A DNA stretch of 64,000 nucleotides from Carnobacterium inhibens subsp. inhibens DSM 13024 (GTDB taxonomy: Bacteria > Bacillota > Bacilli > Lactobacillales > Carnobacteriaceae), in the NCBI RefSeq assembly GCF_000746825.1, contig NZ_JQIV01000006.1, positions 1,604,784-1,668,783 on the forward strand. Reading direction: 5' to 3'. Below the pieces are notes generated by a model that was given only the letters and a program-made list of their open reading frames with translations, searched no databases and was not told the origin of the DNA. Of the stretch, positions 23,363-31,837 are shown piece after piece. Numbering within the stretch: position 1 is the stretch's first letter; each line of letters starts with the position of its first letter. Both the position numbers and the translations under genes were made by a program.

Positions 23363-25459
23363 TTAGTATTCGTCGTCTTCTCTATGCATCTCAAAGGACT
23401 GCTTTATTAAAATCATAATATAGTCTAAATCTTTTCGATCTGAAAGACCCACTTCTACGTACCCATGTCCCCAACGTCTCATATTTGTTACATCCTTACA
23501 CATTCCTCTAGGGTCACTAATTTTTTCAAATTGTATATTTAAATTAATTCTAAGCCTTCTTTTCTGAGGTACAATATCAACAAAATTTGTAGTTGTTGTA
23601 TAAGCAATATGTTTTTTAAAAAATTTCTCTGTAACGGAGCTATCTAAATTTAAGATCCATTTTCTGAGTTTTTGGAACAGCTCAAGGATAGTTCCCTCAG
23701 ATAAGTTAGGAAAATCAGTGATTGAGTACTCTTTTTTTATCTTATTTGGTTTCTGTTCTTTGTATTTTTCTAATATTTCTGGAGGTAAATCAGGAAAACC
23801 CCAAACAAGCAAGGATTTTTCAGTCAAATTTCTAGCTCGTTCCTGAATGAAACTTTCATTCCAAGTGTCCAACTTGCCTAACTCCCTATTTAATCGGAGT
23901 GGACTATCCGCAAATCCTCCTTCCAAATCTCGCTTTTCCTTAAAGGGACGGTCACTCAATTCAGAATTGTAAGCAGTTAAGGTAAGATTCCCTACTGTGT
24001 GTAAGTATTTTTCCTGAACTTCTTTCCAATCAGACCCAATATTCTGCTGCCACTCTATTGAAAGATTCTCGTTCTGAGGCATAATATGTTCAATTGTGAA
24101 AGTTTCTATATTCACTACTTCTTTCCGCTTAAAGTTTTCTAGTTTTCTTAATAGGTAATTGCGGTTTCGATAATTATAGACATCCTTAATCATAAGGGAC
24201 ATTTTAAATTCTTCATTGTTTGGCATACGTTGGTAAGTCCCTTTCATCACAAAAGCGATTTCTAAACTCTCTAAATAATTTTCTGCTATAATTTCATTTT
24301 TTAAAGAAGCAAATGTTTTATTCAAAGAATTAGTAGGTATACCTACTACCGTTCTGCGGAAAATATAGGATTCCACGATGCGTAAGACTGAAACAAAATC
24401 CTCTCTGGAAAGTTTGTTTCGAGAAAAGTCATCATAAACACCCATTAAGAAAGGGTAAGAGACCTCCACATTTAATTCATTAATATCTTTCAATGCCTCA
24501 TTAATTTTTTGGTCAGGTTCCTGGTTAAAGGTTAAATATACAAAATATTTGGAGTATTGAACTATATCTTCCAGGACATGCTCAATACCCATTTGTGAAT
24601 AATCATCTAAATATCTTTTAAAGTCCTTGTATACTTCCTTTATCCGCGGTATATACCCTGTTTTGAGTGTCAGATAATCCCGCATAAATCGGTCGAATAA
24701 GGTAGACTCATTCAGATTTCCAAAGCTCTTCTCCATTGGATGCCAATATTTTTGATATAACCGAGTCTGTTCCTGAGGCTCTAACCGCATAAGAATATAG
24801 TTTCGAATTAAATCTGCTTGAGAAAGATCCAATCCAGTTGAGTTCAAACTTTCAAATATCAATTGGGGATTATCATTGTCACGATCTAAGGATATATCTA
24901 CAATAATAAATTTTTGTAGACCTTGATAGAGTTCATTCAAACTAAGGTCGCTGTTGCGAATTTTATTTAAGAAAAACTCATAATTATTTAAAACCTTAGG
25001 TGAACTATCTTTTTGAATGTCAATATGATCTACTAGATTAACTAAAGATTCTCTATCGCTCTGGGATAGAACCAGTTTATGGTAAAGATCGCCCTCTTCT
25101 TCATTATTTACAAGATAATAATTACGGATTTTTTTACTAGTAATATCTACACTTTCTTTACGCTCATCGATCATTTGACGGAAGGCAAGCAATAGCAATG
25201 TGAGAGTCGTTAGCCGTTGCTGACCGTCAATTACAAGCAACTTGGGCACTGCTGAAATCTGATATAGGCCTTTCTCTATGTATACAATCGATCCCATAAA
25301 GTGTCCTTTTATTTTTGAATTACTTGCTGCGCTTTCCAGATCATCCCACAGCTGCTGACATTGCTGAAGATTCCAACTATACTTACGTTGATATATAGGG
25401 ATAATAAATTGCTTAGTCCCTTGTAAAAATTTCAAAAAATTAATTTCTGAAGCTTTCAT
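23363..25459 (-). CDS. DUF262/DUF1524/DUF5655 protein, GmrSD-like defence nuclease
   Basis: A 698-aa protein. DUF262 at the N-terminus has QRKYSW (24-29) and the DGQQRLTT motif (78-85) of the ParB-like/GmrS NTPase fold. A DUF1524 HNH-type nuclease region follows with IEHIMPQN (456-463) and VGNLTLTAYNSELSDRPFKEKR (489-510). DUF5655 is at the C-terminus (TTTTNFVDIVPQKRRLRINLN and GRWGHGYVEVGLS-like). Such proteins act as type IV modification-dependent restriction enzymes against phage DNA; activity here is inferred. Complete, with AAAGGAG before the ATG. It stands alone on its strand next to a dead recombinase, as expected for an acquired defence gene. Confidence 0.88.
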   Translation of the reverse strand: MKASEINFLKFLQGTKQFIIPIYQRKYSWNLQQCQQLWDDLESAASNSKIKGHFMGSIVYIEKGLYQISAVPKLLVIDGQQRLTTLTLLLLAFRQMIDERKESVDITSKKIRNYYLVNNEEEGDLYHKLVLSQSDRESLVNLVDHIDIQKDSSPKVLNNYEFFLNKIRNSDLSLNELYQGLQKFIIVDISLDRDNDNPQLIFESLNSTGLDLSQADLIRNYILMRLEPQEQTRLYQKYWHPMEKSFGNLNESTLFDRFMRDYLTLKTGYIPRIKEVYKDFKRYLDDYSQMGIEHVLEDIVQYSKYFVYLTFNQEPDQKINEALKDINELNVEVSYPFLMGVYDDFSRNKLSREDFVSVLRIVESYIFRRTVVGIPTNSLNKTFASLKNEIIAENYLESLEIAFVMKGTYQRMPNNEEFKMSLMIKDVYNYRNRNYLLRKLENFKRKEVVNIETFTIEHIMPQNENLSIEWQQNIGSDWKEVQEKYLHTVGNLTLTAYNSELSDRPFKEKRDLEGGFADSPLRLNRELGKLDTWNESFIQERARNLTEKSLLVWGFPDLPPEILEKYKEQKPNKIKKEYSITDFPNLSEGTILELFQKLRKWILNLDSSVTEKFFKKHIAYTTTTNFVDIVPQKRRLRINLNIQFEKISDPRGMCKDVTNMRRWGHGYVEVGLSDRKDLDYIMILIKQSFEMHREDDEY

Positions 25460-25545
25460 TATGTAGTCTCCTTTTATAAGTTTATTTATTATAATTTTTT
25501 AAATTGAAATAGCTAAGCATAATAATTTTCATACAGCGAGCTCTA

Positions 25546-26154
25546 TCATAAAGGCTCAATCTCTTTCCGAATACGGTATACTGTATCTCTTGTCAAGCCT
25601 GTATCATCAGTAACCTTCTTCACAGGTTCTTCATGCTGCAACTTACTTACAATAATCTGATAGGTCATTTGATCTTTAGGATTCTTTGCGTCTGCAGAGT
25701 ATTATAAAGGACGGCCTTTATAATATCCTTTTTTCTTTGCAATTTCGATTCCTTGCCGCTGTTTTCGTTTACTTTCTTTTCGTTCATTATCAACCGTCCA
25801 AGGTAGCAATTGGACACTCATATTGCGAATTAATTTTTGTAAACTTGGATTACTCAGTTCTTGATTTAAGATGGGTAAGTTTAAAATCATTAAGCCAATC
25901 TTTTTTTAATCCAGTTGTTGAACAATTTGAATGATATGATCATAGTTTCTTCACAAGCGATCTAATAACTCTACTACTAGTATATCTCTTTCACGCAGAA
26001 ATAAGAGAGCTTTTTAAAATTCTTCACAATTTGTTTTGTTTTTCCCAGATATTTTTTAAAAATGACTTTCATCCGCCACTACATTTTCTAATACTTCTAG
26101 TTGTTGGCCTAAATTTTGATCCATTGTGGACATGCGTGCATAACCAACTTTCAT
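25546..26154 (-). pseudogene. Degenerate serine recombinase (resolvase/invertase)
   Basis: From ATG 26154 the frame reads MKVGYARMSTMDQNLGQQLEVLE, with the catalytic Ser of the resolvase family in YARMST. At least four stop codons follow inside recognisable resolvase sequence (ERDILVVELLDRL, LNLPILNQELSNPSLQKLIRNM, ESKRKQRQGIEIAKKKGYYKGRP). A frameshift near 25705 separates the C-terminal helix-turn-helix (VKKVTDDTGLTRDTVYRIRKEIEPL). The gene is old and dead, a trace of a transposon or plasmid. Confidence 0.88.
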
Positions 26155-26317
26155 TTTATCCCTCATTCTTGAGTTATTAAATCGACACTTATAATCCATA
26201 CCATAAATGTAATAAAATTAATATCTTGTACGTGTCGATTTTGGGTTCACCCTATTGGTTAAGTGCTTTCTGAAGTTTATTAATTTAAGTTCTTTATACG
26301 TATCCTTTTTTAATGTG

Positions 26318-26359
26318 ACGCATACAATTTGTGATAATTCTTGCACAAATTGTATGCGT
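26318..26359. repeat. 16-bp perfect inverted repeat
   Basis: ACGCATACAATTTGTG (26318-26333) pairs with 26344-26359, followed by TATTTATTC on the + strand. It lies between the dead recombinase and the Nudix gene. It may be a terminator or the end of a lost mobile element. The rest of 26155-26600 shows no gene; another short inverted repeat, TCGACAC...GTGTCGA, occurs near 26183-26240. Confidence 0.55.
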
Positions 26360-26616
26360 TATTTATTCTAGTGTTAATTTACAAGTTTAATTCCAAATTA
26401 TAAAATGGTTAACTGTATGAAAGTCATATTCAAAGCGTAGATATTTTTAGTAGCCTTTCAATTTTTTTGATTTAACGGAAATATAAAGTTTTCTTCATCA
26501 CGAGTTAGACTTTAACGAGGTAGAGAAGATTTATGATTGCTAATTAACTTCATACTTACGACTAGGAGTGCTATGATAAAGTAAAACTACTACCAGTAAA
26601 GAAAGAAGTGAATCTA

Positions 26617-27018
26617 TTGAAGAAAATTAATGTCGTTGGCGCCATTTTAATAGAAAACGGAAAAATTTTATGTGCGCAACGAGGCAAAGGTAAATCGTTA
26701 GCTTACTTATGGGAATTTCCTGGTGGGAAAATAGAAACTGGAGAAACACCGCAAGAAGCTCTAATTCGTGAGCTACAAGAAGAGTTGATGATTGAGGTGG
26801 AAGTGCAATCTGAAAAATTTGAAGAAACGAGTTATCAATATGACTTTGGCTTGGTAACTTTAACTACCTTCATTTGTTTTTTAAAAAAAGGCACACCACA
26901 ATTAACGGAGCATATCGCTATAGAATGGCTAGCACCTAAAGAATTGACTACACTAGAATGGGCACCAGCGGATATACCAGCCGTTGAGAAATTAATGGAT
27001 ATGGAAACAATACGATGA
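26617..27018 (+). CDS. Nudix hydrolase (MutT/8-oxo-dGTP diphosphatase-like)
   Basis: A 133-aa Nudix hydrolase that removes pyrophosphate from nucleoside triphosphate-like substrates. The Nudix box is complete: GGKIETGETPQEALIRELQEEL, with the REL-x-EE core. The N-terminus VVGAILIENGKILCAQRGKGKSLAYLWEFPGG is typical of MutT proteins. TTG 26617 (spaced 8 nt from AGAAAGAAG, giving MKKINVVGA) is preferred to GTG 26608, which lies inside that site. Its stop overlaps the helicase start (ATGA), so the pair is one operon. Confidence 0.9.
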   Translation: MKKINVVGAILIENGKILCAQRGKGKSLAYLWEFPGGKIETGETPQEALIRELQEELMIEVEVQSEKFEETSYQYDFGLVTLTTFICFLKKGTPQLTEHIAIEWLAPKELTTLEWAPADIPAVEKLMDMETIR

Positions 27019-29900
27019 CAGATATGTTAGAGCGTTCTTTAAAAAAAGCTTTTATAGACCAAAAAATTGAAGGTTCTTTATATGACCCTCAAATGATCAT
27101 CAATGATACGGAAAAAAAGCGGTATATGCTAAATGTGTTGCAAAATGAATTGGATACTTGTAAAGAATTCTTTTTTTCAGTGGCTTTTTTAACTCAAGGT
27201 GGACTAGCAGCGCTAAAAACACAATTAGCTGACTTACATACTCGAGGAATTAAAGGAAAAATTTTAACTTCAACTTATTTAGCCTTTAATCAGCCCGCTG
27301 TCTTTGAAGACTTAATAAAGTTTCCTAATGTAGAAGTGCGCATTTCAGAAAAACAAGGGTTTCATTCCAAAGGATATCTATTTAAACAATCAGGGTATCA
27401 TTCTTTTATCATCGGAAGTTCCAACTTAACCATGAGTGCTTTAAAGACGAACTACGAGTGGAATGTCCGTTTAACTTCCTATGACCATGGGCAGATGATT
27501 CAAGACATCCAATTACATATGGAGCAAGAATGGCAAGCGGCCCAAGTATTAACTTCAGAATGGGTTCATGATTATAAAAAGACTTATCAACCAATGACGT
27601 ACTACAAAGAAGTCAGCACAATCCAAGATCCAGCTCTTATTGATGAGCCCGCTCCTTACATCGTGACTAAGCCTGATCCTAATAATATGCAAAAAGCAGC
27701 TCTATTCAATCTAAAAGAATTACGGAAAACTGGAGCCCAAAAAGGATTGGTCATTTCTGCTACAGGAACTGGAAAAACGTATTTATCAGCTTTTGATGTT
27801 TTACAAGCTAAACCTAAACGCGTTTTATTTATCGTTCATAGAGAACAAATTCTTAACAAAGCCAAAAGTGTTTTTCAAGAAATTCTTGGAGAACAAAAGG
27901 ATGATTATGGAATTCTATCGGGAAATAAGAAAGAAATAACAGCAACTTATTTATTTGCTACGATTCAAACGATTTCAAAAGATGCGGTTATGCATCAATT
28001 TGCTAAAGATCACTTCGATTACGTTTTAATTGATGAAGTGCATAAAGCTGGTGCTTCTTCCTATCATCGCGTAATCGATTATTTTAAGCCCGATTTTTTA
28101 CTAGGTATGACAGCTACTCCTGAACGAACTGATGGATTTAATATTTTCGAGTTATTTGATTACAATATTGCTTATGAGATCCGCCTTCAAGAAGCTCTAG
28201 AAGAAAATATGCTTTCCCCCTTTCATTATTTTGGAGTGACCGATTATGTAAAAGACGGAGAATTGATTTCTGAATCAACAAATTTGAAGATTTTGGTTGA
28301 AGAAGAACGTGTCACGTATTTACTAGAAAAGCTCCAGTATTATGGTTGTTCTGGTAACATTCCTAAAGGGTTAGTTTTTTGTAGTCGTAAAGAGGAAGCT
28401 AAAACATTGTCTACCCTATTCCAACAAAAAGGACATCCTAGTACTTATCTAACAGGAGAGCATTCACTTGAGGAGCGAGAAAAACAAGTTGAACGGTTAG
28501 AAAATGGCGATATTGAATACATCTTTACAGTAGATATCTTTAATGAAGGAATTGATATTCCCAAAATTAATCAAGTGGTCATGCTTCGAAATACCCAATC
28601 GAATATCATTTTTGTGCAACAATTAGGCCGTGGATTAAGAAAAGATCCTTCAAAAGAATTCGTTACCGTAATTGATTTTATCGGAAATTATAAAAACAAT
28701 TATATGATTCCAATGGCTTTATCCGGCGATGTCTCTAGGGATAAAAATAATTTACGCAAAGATACTTTTGACACGAACTTTATTTCAGGCATTTCTTCTA
28801 TTAATTTTGAAAAAATTGCAAAACAGCAAATTTTCTCTTCAATTAATCAAGCTTCTATGGATAGCATGAGTGAATTAAGAAAATCATTCCAATTGCTTTA
28901 TAATCGCCTTGGCCGGGTGCCCTACTTAAAAGATTTTGAAGAACAACACACGATTGATCCTTTGCTAGTTGCCAATAAAAAATTAAGCTATTACGATTTC
29001 CTAGTCAGTATAAAACAAAGCGAAGGAACACTTTCTGAATTAGAAAACCGATTCTTAATGATTGCTTCAAGAGAATGGTTACCAGGAAAAAGAAAACAAG
29101 AATTAGTATTGCTAGAAAAAATGATGAGTGAACCTGAAAATAGTCTATCTTTAAAAGGAATCCAACAGCTATTTATAGAGAACGGGATTTTAGCAGACGA
29201 AGAAACGATAAATTCTGTACTGAATACATTAGATTTGTCCTTTTATACTGGTTCTATGGCAGCTACTTATAAGAAACAAGCTTTTATCGAACGAGCAGAA
29301 AATAATGTATTTTTGTCTCCTTTGTATAAAGAAGCATTAATAAATGAATACTTTGCGTATATGATGTCGGATATTCTTGCAACAGGGCTGCTTAAATCTA
29401 AAGCTTATTCTACGTCAGAACTTTTAACGCGTTACCAAAAATACAAACGAAAAGAAGTTTTGCGTTTGTTAAATTGGGACAAACAAATGGTAGACCAGAA
29501 CGTTGGTGGCTATACATCAAGCAAAGACGAATTTGTTATTTTCGTAACGCTGAAAAAAGGCGAAAACTTCACAGGAGCACAAATGGCTTATGAAGATGAG
29601 TTGATCGATTATTCCACAATGAAGTGGTTCACGAAATCTCCAAGAACAATGTCCTCTCCTGAAGTGCAGAAATTAATGGAGGCTGAGAAATGGCATATAC
29701 GCGTCTTTGCTAAGAAATCGGATAACGAAGGAACAGAATTTTATTATTTAGGAGAAGTAAAACCAGTAAAAGAATCTATTATAGAGTTAGAAAAACCACT
29801 TCAAAATGGTAAAAAGAAAAAAGTTGTAGAGATGTTTTTGAAGTTTTTAGAACCAATTGATGTAACCCTGTATCGATATTTAGAAGCTGGACAGGAGTGA
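27015..29900 (+). CDS. PLD-nuclease/superfamily 2 helicase with DUF3427
   Basis: A 961-aa fusion. N-terminal phospholipase-D-like nuclease: FHSKGYLF (His117, Lys119) and GSSNLT (134-139), one HKD-type half-site. A superfamily 2 helicase follows: Walker A SATGTGKT (248-255), DEVH box (340-343), MTATPERTDG, and a motif VI QLGRGLRK near 540. A DUF3427 region (from about 600) ends the protein. Related proteins lie in defence and DNA-repair contexts. ATG overlaps the Nudix stop by 4 nt. The pairing may let the Nudix enzyme act on a nucleotide signal or product, which is only an inference. Confidence 0.9.
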   Translation: MTDMLERSLKKAFIDQKIEGSLYDPQMIINDTEKKRYMLNVLQNELDTCKEFFFSVAFLTQGGLAALKTQLADLHTRGIKGKILTSTYLAFNQPAVFEDLIKFPNVEVRISEKQGFHSKGYLFKQSGYHSFIIGSSNLTMSALKTNYEWNVRLTSYDHGQMIQDIQLHMEQEWQAAQVLTSEWVHDYKKTYQPMTYYKEVSTIQDPALIDEPAPYIVTKPDPNNMQKAALFNLKELRKTGAQKGLVISATGTGKTYLSAFDVLQAKPKRVLFIVHREQILNKAKSVFQEILGEQKDDYGILSGNKKEITATYLFATIQTISKDAVMHQFAKDHFDYVLIDEVHKAGASSYHRVIDYFKPDFLLGMTATPERTDGFNIFELFDYNIAYEIRLQEALEENMLSPFHYFGVTDYVKDGELISESTNLKILVEEERVTYLLEKLQYYGCSGNIPKGLVFCSRKEEAKTLSTLFQQKGHPSTYLTGEHSLEEREKQVERLENGDIEYIFTVDIFNEGIDIPKINQVVMLRNTQSNIIFVQQLGRGLRKDPSKEFVTVIDFIGNYKNNYMIPMALSGDVSRDKNNLRKDTFDTNFISGISSINFEKIAKQQIFSSINQASMDSMSELRKSFQLLYNRLGRVPYLKDFEEQHTIDPLLVANKKLSYYDFLVSIKQSEGTLSELENRFLMIASREWLPGKRKQELVLLEKMMSEPENSLSLKGIQQLFIENGILADEETINSVLNTLDLSFYTGSMAATYKKQAFIERAENNVFLSPLYKEALINEYFAYMMSDILATGLLKSKAYSTSELLTRYQKYKRKEVLRLLNWDKQMVDQNVGGYTSSKDEFVIFVTLKKGENFTGAQMAYEDELIDYSTMKWFTKSPRTMSSPEVQKLMEAEKWHIRVFAKKSDNEGTEFYYLGEVKPVKESIIELEKPLQNGKKKKVVEMFLKFLEPIDVTLYRYLEAGQE

Positions 29901-29980
29901 TGTTGGGAATGAAGGTCATCGTATAAGTATTGAATTGATCTTTTAACTATTTTAATTTAGAATTCGATGTATCAAAAAAA

Positions 29981-30004
29981 GCAGCAGCTGATTTCAGCTG
30001 CTGC
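29981..30004. terminator. Bidirectional terminator
   Basis: Stem GCAGCAGCTG/CAGCTGCTGC (29981-29990, 29995-30004), flanked by A7 on one side and TCTTTTTT on the other. It can serve both the helicase operon (+) and the small gene 30026-30157 (-). Confidence 0.88.
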
Positions 30005-30025
30005 TCTTTTTTGATATACCATGGT

Positions 30026-30157
30026 TTACTTATTAAATATCTTTGGACCTTTTCGCATGTTTTTAAGATCATTTTTTGGTGTGTTGGTTTGTTTCGACTT
30101 TCCGCCACCTGCTTGTTTCTTTTTAATGATCTCTAACATTTTCTCTTTTGAATTCAC
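30026..30157 (-). CDS. 43-aa basic small protein
   Basis: GTG start with AAGGTGG 8 nt upstream, 43 codons. Rich in Lys and Gly: KEKMLEIIKKKQAGGG, then KSKQTNTPKNDLKNMRKG and PKIFNK at the end. No membrane segment. Small Lys-rich proteins of this kind are widespread in Lactobacillales, but I cannot name a family. The terminator at 29981-30004 lies just downstream. Upstream, 30158-30476 has no gene I can support. Confidence 0.6.
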   Translation of the reverse strand: MNSKEKMLEIIKKKQAGGGKSKQTNTPKNDLKNMRKGPKIFNK

Positions 30158-30480
30158 TTATCACACCACCTTGTTAGTGTAACACTAAATACTTCCAGTG
30201 AGATAAGAGGAATAATAACTACTTTAATGGGATGATTCTTTCTCTATCTTAGTGAGTTCTTAGAATGATTAATCCATTCTCAAGACAACACTATTTCTTA
30301 AATCCATTATTTTTTCTATATCCTTTGCCCACTATCACAATATCTGGTTTTACATTCATCATTAAATAATACAGGATAAATCGTGAAGTAACAAACAAAT
30401 TTTTGTTTATTGAGCAGATAATTTGTCCAATAAATGTCAGTAATTTATATTAGAATGGAATTTAAGATAAGCAACAGAAA

Positions 30481-30508
30481 AGAGACTCTTGTAACCACAA
30501 GAATCTCT
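30481..30508 (-). terminator. Terminator of SPFH operon
   Basis: Stem AGAGACTCTTGT/ACAAGAATCTCT (30481-30492, 30497-30508), one mismatch. On the minus strand TTTTCTGTT follows. It lies 38 bases past the stop of the 39-aa membrane peptide gene. Confidence 0.75.
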
Positions 30509-30546
30509 TTCTTAAAATGTTCAATAATATAGTTTAAAGAAGATGC

Positions 30547-30666
30547 TTAAAAATTGAAATCATCATCTTCATTTTTATTCTCTGCTTTAAACAGCCAACG
30601 TGCTAAACAAACTACTAAAGTTACTAATATCGTTATAAAAATAAGTTTACCTAAGAAGAAAATCAT
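30547..30666 (-). CDS. 39-aa membrane peptide downstream of SPFH protein
   Basis: MIFFLGKLIFITILVTLVVC begins a single hydrophobic helix, followed by a charged tail LARWLFKAENKNEDDDFNF. AGGTG lies 6 nt before the ATG. It starts 8 bases after the SPFH stop codon and ends before a terminator, so both genes form one operon. A small partner of the SPFH protein is a reasonable guess. No family recognised. Confidence 0.6.
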   Translation of the reverse strand: MIFFLGKLIFITILVTLVVCLARWLFKAENKNEDDDFNF

Positions 30667-30674
30667 TTTATCAC

Positions 30675-31505
30675 CTACTTATTAGTATCAACAATTGCTT
30701 CACCTGTTTGTACTTCAACCCAACCATGTTCTAAACGTGCTTCTACTTCTTTTAACTTGATCAATTCTTCTGAAATGGATTCTGATAATTTTTTATTTGC
30801 TTCAGCCTCTGCTTCTGCTGCTTTTACTTTTTGATAGGCTAAGCTATCCGCTTTTGTTTTTGCTGTATCAGCTTCTAAGAGAGCTTTTTCTTTTTCTTGA
30901 CCAGCTTTGATGATCTCATCAATTGATTTTTGTGTTTCAGCATCTACATCTGGTACCCCAAAAGCAACATCTTCTACCAGAAATCCTTTTGGTTCAACTG
31001 CTTTAGTGAAATCTTCTAAAATGGATTGCTGAACTTCTGTTGATTTCGATCCCGTTACATCCAATAAACTATATCTGGCTACTACAGCACGAGAAGATTT
31101 AAGCAATTGTGCTTTTAACCAATTGGCTTCAATGTCTTCTACATTAATACTACCAAATTCTTTAAATACATCAGAAACTTTTTTTGAATCTACTTTATAG
31201 GCATATGTAATAGATACATGTGTAGCTTTTCCATCTTCTGTTGCTAAATTTAATTTTTCTGCTTTAACCGTTTGTAATCGAATAGGATACTGGGTTACTT
31301 TATCCAGACCTACAAATTTAACCCCTTGACTTAAAGTTTGATCTTTCACTCCGCCATTCATTGAATAACGAACACCTACATAACCATTTTCTATTTTTTC
31401 AAAAAACACTAAAAATCCGCCTACCAATAAGATAATTACTAGAATACCAATGATTAATCCTTTGATTTTTTTGATGCTGTTCTTATCGTATTCTTTTTCG
31501 TTCAA
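30675..31505 (-). CDS. SPFH/prohibitin-family membrane protein
   Basis: A 276-aa protein with an N-terminal membrane anchor (about 15-35), then a Band-7/prohibitin domain (EKIENGYVGVRYSMNGGV... to about 185, including VSITYAYKVDSKKVSDVFKEFG), and a long Ala/Glu/Lys-rich coiled coil (about 190-255). SPFH proteins form ring-like membrane scaffolds and often work with proteases or small membrane partners. GAGGACATAGA upstream gives a modest ribosome-binding site; the first codon is TTG 31505 (MNEKEYDK). The 220-nt leader holds a terminator-like hairpin at 31625-31649. Confidence 0.85.
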   Translation of the reverse strand: MNEKEYDKNSIKKIKGLIIGILVIILLVGGFLVFFEKIENGYVGVRYSMNGGVKDQTLSQGVKFVGLDKVTQYPIRLQTVKAEKLNLATEDGKATHVSITYAYKVDSKKVSDVFKEFGSINVEDIEANWLKAQLLKSSRAVVARYSLLDVTGSKSTEVQQSILEDFTKAVEPKGFLVEDVAFGVPDVDAETQKSIDEIIKAGQEKEKALLEADTAKTKADSLAYQKVKAAEAEAEANKKLSESISEELIKLKEVEARLEHGWVEVQTGEAIVDTNK

Positions 31506-31624
31506 TTCTATGTCCTCTTTTCTTTTTCAACTAAATGATTGTCTTAATAACGAATATTTTTCTTTACTCTCTTACAACTTACCACCCCGTGTAACTGTTT
31601 ACTGCAATGCACAAAAAGAAATAC

Positions 31625-31649
31625 ACAGGCTTTTCTGCTGTAAGCCTGT
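31625..31649 (-). terminator. Leader hairpin upstream of SPFH gene
   Basis: Stem ACAGGCTT/AAGCCTGT (31625-31632, 31642-31649). On the minus strand it is followed by GTATTTCTTTTTG. It lies 120 bases before the SPFH start and after the promoter at 31729-31737, so it may be an attenuator. The rest of 31506-31837 holds no gene except a doubtful 28-codon frame across this hairpin. Confidence 0.45.
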
Positions 31650-31728
31650 ATATTCTTTTCGACATACTTTTTCTTTTACGAGTTGACTCTATGTACCTCA
31701 TCTCTTCCCATAAAAAATCATCTTAATT

Positions 31729-31737
31729 ATTATACCA
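31729..31737 (-). promoter_or_regulatory. Extended -10 promoter for SPFH operon
   Basis: TGGTATAAT on the minus strand (TATAAT at 31734-31729 with the extended TG-N motif). No -35 box is visible at the expected site. It lies 224 bases before the SPFH start. Confidence 0.5.
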
Positions 31738-31837
31738 AAGAAAGGAATAAAAACGATGGATTCTTTAAATATTTAAGCGTCATTACAAAGGTTACTTTAG
31801 TTTACTTGATTTGTTAAATTATTTTTTTAATATCTAA

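Noticed and set aside
26183-26240. TCGACAC...GTGTCGA inverted repeat as a recombinase res site
   Set aside because: Arms are only 7 bp and far apart; the adjacent recombinase is dead, so the claim cannot be supported.
31573-31660. 28-codon leader peptide frame (MSKRIYRLTAEKPVYFFLC...) before the SPFH gene
   Set aside because: The frame covers the hairpin itself and has a poor ribosome-binding site; no run of regulatory codons.
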